Positions 25,455 through 33,300 of a DNA stretch of 54,254 nt are shown in pieces. Position numbers and translations under genes: made by a program. The notes under the pieces were generated by a model. It worked only from the letters and a program-made list of their open reading frames with translations. It ran no database searches and had not been told where the DNA came from. Each line of letters starts with the position of its first letter. Positions within the stretch are counted from its first letter, which is position 1. The DNA is from Chryseobacterium sp. RU37D (GTDB lineage Bacteria > Bacteroidota > Bacteroidia > Flavobacteriales > Weeksellaceae): positions 1 to 54,254 of the forward strand of contig NZ_FTMM01000021.1 in the NCBI RefSeq assembly GCF_900156075.1, in the 5' to 3' direction.

Positions 25455-27047
25455 ATGGCACAAGGAAAACAGACACCTCGTCAGAAGATGATCAACTTGA
25501 TGTATTTGGTGTTCATTGCTATGATGGCCCTAAATATTGATGCGGAAATCATTAGATCATATTATGACTCTACAGTTGCTTTAAAAGAGACTCGATTATT
25601 AACTGAAAGAAAAAATGAAGATATTTTCGAGAAAACTCTTGAAGCTAAGGCACAGCAGGTACCGGATACGTACTCTCAGCCTTGGGCTCAATACAAGCAG
25701 TTAAAAGAAAAGATTAACGATCTGGTAGCACACGCCGATCAGATCAAAGCTAAATTAAAGAAAGAATCTGAATTTGTAGATAAAAATCCCAAAACAGGAA
25801 AACTTGTTGATGTAAGCGAGAATTTCTCGGCGCTTAACAATAATGAAGCTACTACAAAATATTTCTTTAAAGATGGAGATGAAAACTCTGCATCAAAAGG
25901 AGCTACAGATTTGAAAACTAAAATTGATGATGTAAGAAACTTTATTAATACTACTTTCGGGAGCAATCCTCAATTGAAAGATTTAGTTGATAGAGCAAAC
26001 AAATCATTAATTGCTGAATATGCAAAAGGACAATCTCCAAATAATAAGACTTGGTTACAGAATAAATTCTACCATCAGCCTTTAATAGCTGCATTGTCTA
26101 ATCTTGAAATTATTCAGAATGACGCGAGAAATGTACAGTCTGATGCACTAGCATTATTGTTACAAGAGAAAGTTGACGCAAGTATCAAATTCTCAAGCTA
26201 CGAAGCAATTGTATCTGCTCCTGTAGACGTTGTTGCTGGTAAACCTGCTGAAGCTGTGATAATGTTAGGAAACTATTCTACAAGTAATAAGATTAATATT
26301 TCTGGTGTAAGCAGACAAGAAAATGGTAAAGGTTATGCAACACTTAATACAAGCGGAATAGGTGAACATACATTGAGTGGAAATATTACATTGACAGATG
26401 CTTCTGGTAAGGCCCAAAGCTTCCCATTCACGCATACTTATAATGTAATTGCAGGCCCTCAGGAAGTAAAGCTTCAAAAAGGATTATTACTTTCTGCTGA
26501 TAAGATGAATGTAATGTATAGAGGTCTTGATAACCCGGTTTCAGGTTCTATTTTAGGGGCTGATAACTCTAAACTTTCATTATCTGCTCCTGGAGCAGCA
26601 GTGAAGAGTACAGGTCCTGGTAAGTGGAATATTAAGCCAGGTGCAGGAACAACCCTTAAGATTACTCTATCTGGAACTGACCCTTATGGTAAGTCTTTAT
26701 CTCAGGTGTTTGAATACAGAATCAAGAATGTACCGCCGCCACAAGGACAAATCAGAGGTAAAAATATTTTACCAATGCCGGCTTCATCTGTTGAGAACCA
26801 GTCATTATCAGCTGTGATTCCTGACTTTGATTTTCCGGTATCTTTCCAAGTTACTTCTTTCATGGTAAGAGTACCTGGTAGAGCGGCATTACAAATTCAA
26901 GGAAATTCCCTGAGTGCAGCGGCTGGAATGTTCAGAAACCTAAGGCCTGGAGATGGGGTGTACATATTTGATATTAAAGCTACCGCTACTGGTTTAGGAG
27001 ATCAGAGGATTGGAAATATTTCACCTGTTTTAATTAATATCCAATAA
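25455..27047 (+). CDS. gldM: T9SS/gliding motor protein GldM (PorM)
   Basis: GldM spans from the inner membrane across the periplasm and transmits motor movement to the GldK-GldN ring. The single N-terminal helix (residues 12-32, INLMYLVFIAMMALNIDAEI) carries the family's typical RQKMINLMYLVFIAMMALN opening. The periplasmic part shows a helical D1 domain (about 35-220) and then beta-rich domains with the pattern VVAGKPAEAVIMLG and repeated G-rich strands. The 530-residue length is usual. It ends 16 bases before gldN. Confidence 0.96.
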   Translation: MAQGKQTPRQKMINLMYLVFIAMMALNIDAEIIRSYYDSTVALKETRLLTERKNEDIFEKTLEAKAQQVPDTYSQPWAQYKQLKEKINDLVAHADQIKAKLKKESEFVDKNPKTGKLVDVSENFSALNNNEATTKYFFKDGDENSASKGATDLKTKIDDVRNFINTTFGSNPQLKDLVDRANKSLIAEYAKGQSPNNKTWLQNKFYHQPLIAALSNLEIIQNDARNVQSDALALLLQEKVDASIKFSSYEAIVSAPVDVVAGKPAEAVIMLGNYSTSNKINISGVSRQENGKGYATLNTSGIGEHTLSGNITLTDASGKAQSFPFTHTYNVIAGPQEVKLQKGLLLSADKMNVMYRGLDNPVSGSILGADNSKLSLSAPGAAVKSTGPGKWNIKPGAGTTLKITLSGTDPYGKSLSQVFEYRIKNVPPPQGQIRGKNILPMPASSVENQSLSAVIPDFDFPVSFQVTSFMVRVPGRAALQIQGNSLSAAAGMFRNLRPGDGVYIFDIKATATGLGDQRIGNISPVLINIQ

Positions 27048-27063
27048 AACTAATTAGAATATT

Positions 27064-28002
27064 ATGAAAAAATATATTAGCAGTTTTTTAGTGTTGGTTT
27101 CGGGATTCATATTTTCCCAAACTATCCTGAATGCTTCTTCTCCGGAGGAATTCAGAAAAATGAGAGCTGAAAACAAAATGAAAGTAGGGGATACTATTAT
27201 CGATAAAAAAGTAAAGCCTTTGGAATACGGATTTGTTGATGAAAAAGATATCCTTAAGAGTATGTTCGTTTGGGAGGTTATTGATATGAATGACAAGATC
27301 AACCAACCTTTCTATTATAACAATCCTGACGGTTTATTGTCTTCGGAGACTAAATCTCTATACAAGCTTTTATTAGATGGAGCTTTAAGCGGTGAGATCA
27401 AAGAAGTTTATGACGATGAGAATTTTGTTACAAGACTTACTCCTCAGCAGATTAAGGATAGATTAGTAAGTGTACGTGTTGATGATGAAGCAGTAAATAT
27501 CCTGAATAGCGGGCGTCAATTGACTGAGCAGGAGAAAAAAGAGCTTACCGACGTTTACGAAACGACTACAGATAAAGTAAGAGTTCTTAAAGTATTCGGT
27601 ATGTGGTTCATCGACAAGAGAGACGGAGCTATGAAGTACAGACCTTTAGGTATTGCAGCAATGGGCCCAGATCCACAGATGATCGGTAGAGTAGGTCCTG
27701 ATGGGCAGCCGATTGAAGGAGCTAGTGATTTGATCGACTTATTCTGGGTATATTATCCGAATGCAAGAGATATTTTGGCTAACAACTTCGTATACAACAG
27801 AAAGAATACCTCTGCAGATCTATCTTTCGACGATTTAATCAATGCAAGAAGATTCTCTTCTGTAATCTTCAAATCTTCAACAGGATTAGGAGATGGAGTT
27901 ATCAAAGACTACATCCCAAGAGATGCTGATGAACAACTTGAAGAAAGTGACAGAATCAAAGGTGAGATCCTTCAAATGGAAAATGATATGTGGAATTACT
28001 AA
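27064..28002 (+). CDS. gldN: T9SS ring protein GldN (PorN)
   Basis: GldN pairs with GldK to form the periplasmic ring of T9SS. The 312-residue protein has a signal peptide (residues 1-19, GFIFSQT at the end), the DEKDILKSMFVWEVIDMNDKINQPF segment shared by the family, and the FGMWFIDKRDGAMKYRPLGIAAMGPDP region. It is the last gene of the gldKLMN operon and is followed immediately by a terminator that also forms the leader of the next gene. Confidence 0.95.
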   Translation: MKKYISSFLVLVSGFIFSQTILNASSPEEFRKMRAENKMKVGDTIIDKKVKPLEYGFVDEKDILKSMFVWEVIDMNDKINQPFYYNNPDGLLSSETKSLYKLLLDGALSGEIKEVYDDENFVTRLTPQQIKDRLVSVRVDDEAVNILNSGRQLTEQEKKELTDVYETTTDKVRVLKVFGMWFIDKRDGAMKYRPLGIAAMGPDPQMIGRVGPDGQPIEGASDLIDLFWVYYPNARDILANNFVYNRKNTSADLSFDDLINARRFSSVIFKSSTGLGDGVIKDYIPRDADEQLEESDRIKGEILQMENDMWNY

Positions 28003-28022
28003 ATTTCACTTGATAGTTATAG

Positions 28023-28053
28023 AAAACCTGAGTATTTTTACTCAGGTTTTTTT
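28023..28053 (+). terminator. Terminator of the gldKLMN operon
   Basis: AAAACCTGAGTA pairs with TACTCAGGTTTT (12 bp, 4-base loop) and is followed by TTT. It ends only 3 bases before the ATG at 28057, so the next gene needs a read-through transcript or a start inside this hairpin. Confidence 0.8.
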
Positions 28054-28056
28054 ATT

Positions 28057-29091
28057 ATGGAAAATGTAGATTATATGATCGTAGGAGATGGATATGCGGC
28101 ACTGTTTTTCGCACATCAGCTTATTAAAAATAATAAATCTTTTGTCATTTTTTCTGAAGGCAGGAAAAGCGCCTCTCAGGTTTCTGCGGGAATCATTAAT
28201 CCTGTTGTGCTGAAAAAATTTACTACTTTCTGGCAAGCTCAGGAGCAGATAGATTTTCTAAAATCTTCAGTACAGGAAATAGAATCCTATACTGGGAAAA
28301 ATTATTTAATTGAAGCCCCAATTCATAGGATTTTTCATGATGAGAACGAGCAAAAGCTTTGGTTAAAAAAAAGTGATAATGATGAATTAACCCATTTTTT
28401 AGACAAAAATTTTGTTCATTTAAATGTAGTAAAAAACGATTTTAATTCAGGAAAGGTAAATCAGTCAGCCAGACTAGATGTTAATGGATTTTTTAATGGG
28501 TTATTCGATTTTTTAATTAATAAAGGACTGCTTATTAACGAAAAATTCGATTATGCCGAAATAAGTACTGCAGATTCCACGTATAAAAATTTTATCTTCA
28601 AATATATTGTATTTTGTGAAGGTATGGGTGTAAAAGAGAATCCCTATTTCTCTTATATTCCTGTAAATGCAAATAAAGGACATCATATTAAAGTAAAACT
28701 TTCTAAAACATTGCCGGCAAATATTACAATTAAAAAGAAGCATTTTCTTTTTCCAACTAATGAAGGTTTGTATTTCTATGGTGGAACTTATGACAGAGAA
28801 CAGATTCACAGCCATATTGATGATTCTGCTGTAGAGCAACTGGTCAATGGGCTGTCAGAGTTTTATTCTTATGATTTTGATGTGAAAGAAGTAGATTTTG
28901 GATTCAGGCCTACAGTAAAAGACAGACGACCCATCATTGGAAGGCACCCGGAAGTTTGCAATCTGTACGTTTTTAATGGTCTGGGAGCAAGGGGAATTCT
29001 TAATGGATGTTTTTTTTCTAAAAGCTTATACGATTTTATAGAAAAGGGGATTCCTTTGCGTGAGGAAGTTTCTCTGGAGAGGTTTAAATAA
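28057..29091 (+). CDS. FAD-dependent oxidoreductase (DAO family)
   Basis: A 344-residue flavoprotein of the D-amino-acid-oxidase/glycine-oxidase fold. The dinucleotide-binding loop is at residues 8-16 (VGDGYAALF, a GxGxxA variant), SAGIINPV follows as in this family, and the C-terminal FAD contact is FNGLGARGILNG. The substrate cannot be predicted. It starts directly downstream of the gldKLMN terminator, so its expression may depend on read-through. It has no obvious partner downstream. Confidence 0.85.
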   Translation: MENVDYMIVGDGYAALFFAHQLIKNNKSFVIFSEGRKSASQVSAGIINPVVLKKFTTFWQAQEQIDFLKSSVQEIESYTGKNYLIEAPIHRIFHDENEQKLWLKKSDNDELTHFLDKNFVHLNVVKNDFNSGKVNQSARLDVNGFFNGLFDFLINKGLLINEKFDYAEISTADSTYKNFIFKYIVFCEGMGVKENPYFSYIPVNANKGHHIKVKLSKTLPANITIKKKHFLFPTNEGLYFYGGTYDREQIHSHIDDSAVEQLVNGLSEFYSYDFDVKEVDFGFRPTVKDRRPIIGRHPEVCNLYVFNGLGARGILNGCFFSKSLYDFIEKGIPLREEVSLERFK

Positions 29092-29310
29092 AGGAAAGCA
29101 GACTGTAAAAAATTTTTAAGAGTGTCTCTTGTCAGAAAAAATTACAAACTCATCGGATTTAAAATATGGAGTTGTTAAACAATAGTCTTTTCTTTTTAAA
29201 AGAAGTATGATTTAAGCACTGAAACATTACTTTAACCTTTTTTTGGAAAATTTTTTTATTCCTTAAAAAGAGGAACCAAATATTAATACAAAAAGGGATG
29301 AGTCTTTACA

Positions 29311-29403
29311 TTAAATATTTGCTTTCCTACTTCTACTTCCAAGCTTAGACAGTTCTGCAAAAGCCATATTAAGCTTGCTTTTAAGCTCATTGATTTCGTA
29401 CAT
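29311..29403 (-). CDS. Candidate small peptide, 30 residues
   Basis: The ORF reads MYEINELKSKLNMAFAELSK then LGSRSRKANI. It would form an amphipathic helix with a basic C-terminus. The frame stays open upstream to 29523, but the first plausible start is the ATG at 29403. Its 3' end (GSRSRKAN) is repeated, in degraded form, at 29637-29658. I cannot name a family and whether it is translated is uncertain. Confidence 0.3.
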   Translation of the reverse strand: MYEINELKSKLNMAFAELSKLGSRSRKANI

Positions 29404-29470
29404 TGTTTCAATAATTATTTTTTGAGAAATTTTAAAATAATTAATAAAGGTAGTGGTGAATATAACTAAA

Positions 29471-29494
29471 AAGTTTCTGCATTTGCAGAAACTT
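29471..29494. repeat. Perfect 11-bp palindromic hairpin
   Basis: AAGTTTCTGCA and TGCAGAAACTT are exact reverse complements around TT. There is no T-run, so it is not a clear terminator. Confidence 0.6.
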
Positions 29495-29528
29495 AATAGG
29501 GCAATAAAACAAAAACACAACAAAAAGA

Positions 29529-29630
29529 ATGAGTTTATTAACTTTGATAATGAATCTATTGCCAGGAGTAAACAAAATTGACAGTGTAATGAAAGTTCTA
29601 ACTTTCTTTTTAAAAATAGGAAGCAAATAA
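29529..29630 (+). CDS. Candidate small hydrophobic peptide, 33 residues
   Basis: The ORF reads MSLLTLIMNLLPGVNKIDSV then MKVLTFFLKIGSK, hydrophobic with a basic end, as seen in small membrane-active peptides. Its last codons run into the hairpin at 29615-29651. No recognisable family; translation is speculative. Confidence 0.25.
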   Translation: MSLLTLIMNLLPGVNKIDSVMKVLTFFLKIGSK

Positions 29631-29651
29631 ACTATGATTTGCTTTCCTATT
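29615..29651. repeat. Imperfect hairpin
   Basis: AATAGGAAGCAAAT pairs with ATTTGCTTTCCTATT (one bulged T). The right arm shares ATTTGCTTTCCTA with the end of the 30-residue ORF at 29317-29329. Confidence 0.55.
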
Positions 29652-29885
29652 TCCACTTACTTAATACTATGAAGATATATGAATGATTTGGTTTCTGATA
29701 AAAACAGGCTGCAAACATGCTTTTTATGTTCAGTGTTTGCAGTCCTGTAAACACACTTTACTTATTATGAGATTTATTTTAATTAATTTTTAAAAGAATA
29801 GGAAGGAAGTGTTTAGGATGCACATTTTAACTTCCTATCCTATTCATGCACTATATAAAAAACTTATGAGAAACTTCTAATTTAT

Positions 29886-29953
29886 AATAGGTGCAAATAG
29901 CCAATATTAGATTGGGATGAACTTCTACAATTGGCTATTTTGCTAATCCTATT
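29886..29953. repeat. Long imperfect hairpin
   Basis: AATAGG-T-GCAAATAGCCAAT pairs with ATTGGCTATTTTGC-TAAT-CCTATT, giving about 19 bp with a bulge and an internal loop, around a 24-base loop. Confidence 0.55.
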
Positions 29954-30210
29954 CCACGTATATACTGTATGAACGCTGTTCTTTTAAAGGCATTTACATC
30001 CAATAAGGCTTGCTAATACTATATTATTGGGCAATAATTCCAGATTTTCAAACTGCATTGTCTATTTGGGAACTATTTCGTATTCAGGAAAAATTATAGA
30101 TAATTTTCAGAATGGCTAATCATTTCGAGCCAGTCAAAATATCTTAAAAACCAATAATCTTATGAATGTTGAAACTATATTAACTGTGTTTTTTTATTGT
30201 TTTTTTAACC

Positions 30211-30555
30211 TTAAGCGGAATGTAAATGCCGATTTTTAAAGTGTTTTTTCCATTTCGTTACGGTATTTCTGCTGAGCTTGAAATGATTAGCCAGCTGAGT
30301 ATTATTCAAATTATTTTTTAGCTGATAATCAAGAATTTCAATGATCGTACTCTCATCGTAAGATCTGTGCTTCTGATTAAACGTCTGGGTTTCTTTATCT
30401 TTAATCCCGAAAATGATTAGATTAAGCCTTATTACATCCAGAATTGAAATGACTTCCTTATTAAGGATAGGGCTGCATTCTTCCTTTTTTCCAGGGCACT
30501 TAATATTGATGATATCGTTATAAATAAGTCTGTAGTTTGGTTGTTTGCGTTGCAT
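30211..30555 (-). CDS. Helix-turn-helix protein, 114 residues
   Basis: The C-terminal half (about residues 65-108) is a homeodomain-like HTH of the transposase/Hin type: TIIEILDYQLKNNLNNTQLA followed by NHFKLSRNTVTKWKKHF. The N-terminal half is not recognised. No catalytic domain is present, so it is a DNA-binding protein only. It lies 16 bases downstream of another small HTH gene on the same strand; the pair looks like a two-gene operon of regulators, perhaps derived from transposon genes. Confidence 0.7.
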   Translation of the reverse strand: MQRKQPNYRLIYNDIINIKCPGKKEECSPILNKEVISILDVIRLNLIIFGIKDKETQTFNQKHRSYDESTIIEILDYQLKNNLNNTQLANHFKLSRNTVTKWKKHFKNRHLHSA

Positions 30556-30571
30556 AACAATGAATTTATAG

Positions 30572-31039
30572 TTAATGATTTGATGTTATATATTCTTTAT
30601 GTAGCCTTTTATCATGATTGTTGTATTTTACAATCCATCTGTGAAGTGTTGTTTTTGGGATACAATATTTTTCTACAACCTGACCGATATTTTTTTCTCC
30701 GGAGATGATGAGCCCTGTAATAAAATCTATAACTTCTTTTGTATAAATATTTTTTCTAAATTGCGGTAGGTTGCTGGACTTCTCTTTATTACTGCTGTAA
30801 GCATTGCTTTGAGGCGAGAATAATATTAAGTGCTGAGAATAAACTCTGAAAAAATCATACTCTAATAATTTACTCCACTTTAATAAAATATCAGTATCCA
30901 GACTTTTTGATTCAAACATTTTTTCAATTTCATCTTCTGAGCAATTAAAAAAATTACATACTCTAGAGATTTCCATTTCGGACTCTTCAAATCTTAGCTT
31001 TATTAAAGCTCCTGCATTTATGTTTTTAAAAGATTTCAT
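30572..31039 (-). CDS. Helix-turn-helix protein, 155 residues
   Basis: Two DNA-binding-like parts are visible. Residues 5-70 resemble an XRE-type or antirepressor-like unit (ISRVCNFFNCSEDEIEKMFE, then LLKWSKLLEYDFFRVYSQHL). Residues 100-145 form a homeodomain-like HTH (EVIDFITGLIISGEKNIGQV, then CIPKTTLHRWIVKYN). Similar small proteins are recurrent in Chryseobacterium and are often named transposase without evidence of transposition. It is first in a two-gene unit with the 114-residue HTH gene. The upstream region carries a -7 element and four repeats that may be its binding sites. Confidence 0.7.
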   Translation of the reverse strand: MKSFKNINAGALIKLRFEESEMEISRVCNFFNCSEDEIEKMFESKSLDTDILLKWSKLLEYDFFRVYSQHLILFSPQSNAYSSNKEKSSNLPQFRKNIYTKEVIDFITGLIISGEKNIGQVVEKYCIPKTTLHRWIVKYNNHDKRLHKEYITSNH

Positions 31040-31086
31040 AACAATTTTTTTTAGAGTTAGAATAAACTTTCGCGAAATTGTTTAAG

Positions 31087-31094
31087 CAAATCTA
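31087..31094 (-). promoter_or_regulatory. -7 element of the HTH gene pair
   Basis: CAAATCTA on the + strand is TAGATTTG on the minus strand, matching TAnnTTTG, 48 bases before the ATG at 31039. Confidence 0.45.
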
Positions 31095-31125
31095 ATGGGT
31101 GTGAAACTGAGATCGAAATTTTTTG

Positions 31126-31230
31126 GTGTTAATTGGTGTTAATGTATTGGTCTTTTCGCGCAATTAAGTGTTAATTGTTGGAGTGTTATATTTTTGAAAA
31201 TCAATTGTTTAATTTTTAATATGTGTTAAT
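31126..31230. promoter_or_regulatory. Four GTGTTAAT direct repeats
   Basis: Exact copies of GTGTTAAT start at 31126, 31136, 31168 and 31223. The spacings of 10, 32 and 55 bases are close to whole helical turns, so all copies face the same side of the DNA. They lie just upstream of the promoter of the HTH pair. The rest of the 553-bp gap (31040-31592) is AT-rich, without a gene. Confidence 0.5.
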
Positions 31231-31537
31231 TTTAAATACTTTTAAAATTTATCTAAAAAAAGTAAAGATTAAAGGATGTAATTTTTTTAATCATGTTTAA
31301 CTTGTTTTTTTAATCTGTTTTTAATTGATTTGTTAAGCACTTTTTTTGAATAAAAAATCATTTATCCATCACTTCATCTTCTCTTAATTTAGAAAAATAA
31401 GACCTTATTTTTAATCTTTTCCTTCAAAACTGCCTGATTGAATCTTCCTAAAAATAAAGTAATATTAGTAATGATATTTATTTTTTTAATTTGATTGTTT
31501 GTTTATTGTTGATTATTTTGAACAGATATGAAAATTT

Positions 31538-31551
31538 GTTTAATGTTAAAC
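31538..31551. promoter_or_regulatory. Palindrome upstream of the TPR-HTH pair
   Basis: GTTTAA-TG-TTAAAC is a perfect 6-2-6 palindrome 42 bases before the ATG at 31593 and could be an operator. Confidence 0.35.
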
Positions 31552-31592
31552 GGTGATCTTTCTTTCGATGCTTTTTTTTTCTAAATTGGAAT

Positions 31593-33299
31593 ATGATTCG
31601 CGCATTAATTTTTCTGCTGATTTCATTATTTCTGCTTAATTCTTGTCATTCCGAAAATGACAATGAATATTTCCGTGATATTGATAAAGAAGTAACGGCC
31701 GTGAATCAGGATATGACCAAAGTTTCAGCCATTTATAAAAAAGAACTTAAAAAATATCATACAACCGGCAATATTAAATACCTTTTAAGCAGTAAGTATG
31801 TTGAATCTTCATTGTATAAAGAAAACGAACCTAAAAAAATATCTGTTATTTATGAGCTTTTAAGGATAAATGATGATCAGAATGATTTTATTACTGTGGC
31901 ATGTAACTTTTTTCTTGCCCTGGAAATAGAAGATAGCTCACCAAAACTCTCTCTCCAGTTTCTGAATGAAGCTATAAAACTTGATGAAAAAAAAGAAAAC
32001 CATTATTATCTTCCTCATCTGTATCATGCAAAGGGAAGGTGGTATTTTGAGCATCAAAACTATTCTCAAGCGCAGATTTATTTTAAAAAATCAGTGAGTG
32101 TTTTCAAAAAAGCGGATAAATTATATGTAGCTTCCATGTATAATAATTTTGGGATGTGCAAAGCCAAAATGAAAGATTATGACGGAAGTATTAAAATGGT
32201 CCAATATGGGATTAATCTTCTCCGCAGTAAAAAAAAGCTCAATGAATACGAAGATTTTTTTCTTCATGTAATGATCGGAAATCTTGGATGGTATTATTTC
32301 CAAAAGAAAGATTATGATAAAGCGGAAAAATATTTTGCTGAACAGATTGATTTCCAGATTAAAACAAAAAAGTTCCAATATAATATTGTTCGTAATTCTG
32401 ATGAGCTTTTTAAGCTGTACCTCATCACAAACCAGCCTGATAAAGAGAGATACCTTGCTGATTTGATCATTAAAATTGTACCCAATCTTACGGATACGAA
32501 GAATAAAATACTGGCTTACAGGCTTCTGCAGAAGTATTTTGCAAAGACTAACAATATTAAAGAGCTTAAAAAATATTCCGATGAACTTGTAAAACTGAAT
32601 ATCAAATACAATATAGAAATCACCAAAGAGCTTGATAATGTCTCTGATGTACTGAATGGTTACATCATCAAAAACATTAATCAAAAATATGATTTTGCAA
32701 TAAAAGACCAAAAAAGGAAAGGAGTATTTCTTATGATTTTCGTTCTCATAATAATTATTATTTTCTTTAATATTATTATTAAAATAAGGGAAAAAAATAC
32801 ACAGGAAAAGGAAAATCTAGAGCAGATGAATTTACTCCTTGAAAGCAATAGAGAGATTCTGGAGAAGGATATATTACTGCAGAGAGGCAAAATAAAAAAT
32901 CTTCATATGAATCTCAATCTGAAGATAGAAACAGAAAAAGCCTTTCTCGAAAATCTTAAAAAAATAAAAAAATCTAAAAATATTGATGCAGAAGAAACCG
33001 TAAAAGATCTCTTTTTTAAAATCAATAATCTTCTGCAGATTGACGAAAAAAATACAGTGAACGAAAGTTCAGCGGAGAATAAAGAATTTATGGAAAAGCT
33101 TTCGGGGATTTTTCCTTTTCTTTCCGAGCAGGATCTCAAGCTTTGTGCTTATTTCAGACTGAATTTGTCGTCAAAAGAAATTTCACTTTTAGAAAACATT
33201 ACACCTGGAAGCGTAAGGGTTTATAAAACTAAAATAAAAGCTAAGCTTGGTCTTGGTAAAGAAGAAGATCTTGTCGTTTTTCTTAATACAATAAAATAA
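31593..33299 (+). CDS. Lipoprotein-TPR-TM-HTH regulator, copy 1
   Basis: A 568-residue protein with an unusual order of parts. It starts with a lipoprotein-type signal (Cys18 in LLNSCHSEN). A tetratricopeptide-repeat region follows (about residues 60-350; recognisable repeats include YLPHLYHAKGRWYFEHQNYS and GWYYFQKKDYDKAEKYFAEQ). A single transmembrane helix is at about 376-396, a coiled coil at 405-460, and a LuxR-like HTH at 509-568 (LSSKEISLLENITPGSVRVY). This suggests an outside sensor and an inside DNA-binding domain on one chain. It is followed after one base by a paralogue. Confidence 0.82.
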   Translation: MIRALIFLLISLFLLNSCHSENDNEYFRDIDKEVTAVNQDMTKVSAIYKKELKKYHTTGNIKYLLSSKYVESSLYKENEPKKISVIYELLRINDDQNDFITVACNFFLALEIEDSSPKLSLQFLNEAIKLDEKKENHYYLPHLYHAKGRWYFEHQNYSQAQIYFKKSVSVFKKADKLYVASMYNNFGMCKAKMKDYDGSIKMVQYGINLLRSKKKLNEYEDFFLHVMIGNLGWYYFQKKDYDKAEKYFAEQIDFQIKTKKFQYNIVRNSDELFKLYLITNQPDKERYLADLIIKIVPNLTDTKNKILAYRLLQKYFAKTNNIKELKKYSDELVKLNIKYNIEITKELDNVSDVLNGYIIKNINQKYDFAIKDQKRKGVFLMIFVLIIIIIFFNIIIKIREKNTQEKENLEQMNLLLESNREILEKDILLQRGKIKNLHMNLNLKIETEKAFLENLKKIKKSKNIDAEETVKDLFFKINNLLQIDEKNTVNESSAENKEFMEKLSGIFPFLSEQDLKLCAYFRLNLSSKEISLLENITPGSVRVYKTKIKAKLGLGKEEDLVVFLNTIK

Positions 33300-33300
33300 A

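Larger units (their letters stand above)
29092..30210. other. 1.1-kb gap with hairpins and tiny ORFs
   Basis: No gene of ordinary size is present. I see three short candidate ORFs or remnants and several hairpins: a perfect palindrome at 29471-29494, imperfect hairpins at 29615-29651, 29733-29757 and 29886-29953, and a 22-bp direct repeat with two mismatches at 29317-29338 and 29637-29658. It looks like a small-RNA/peptide region or a decayed repeat locus. Confidence 0.5.
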
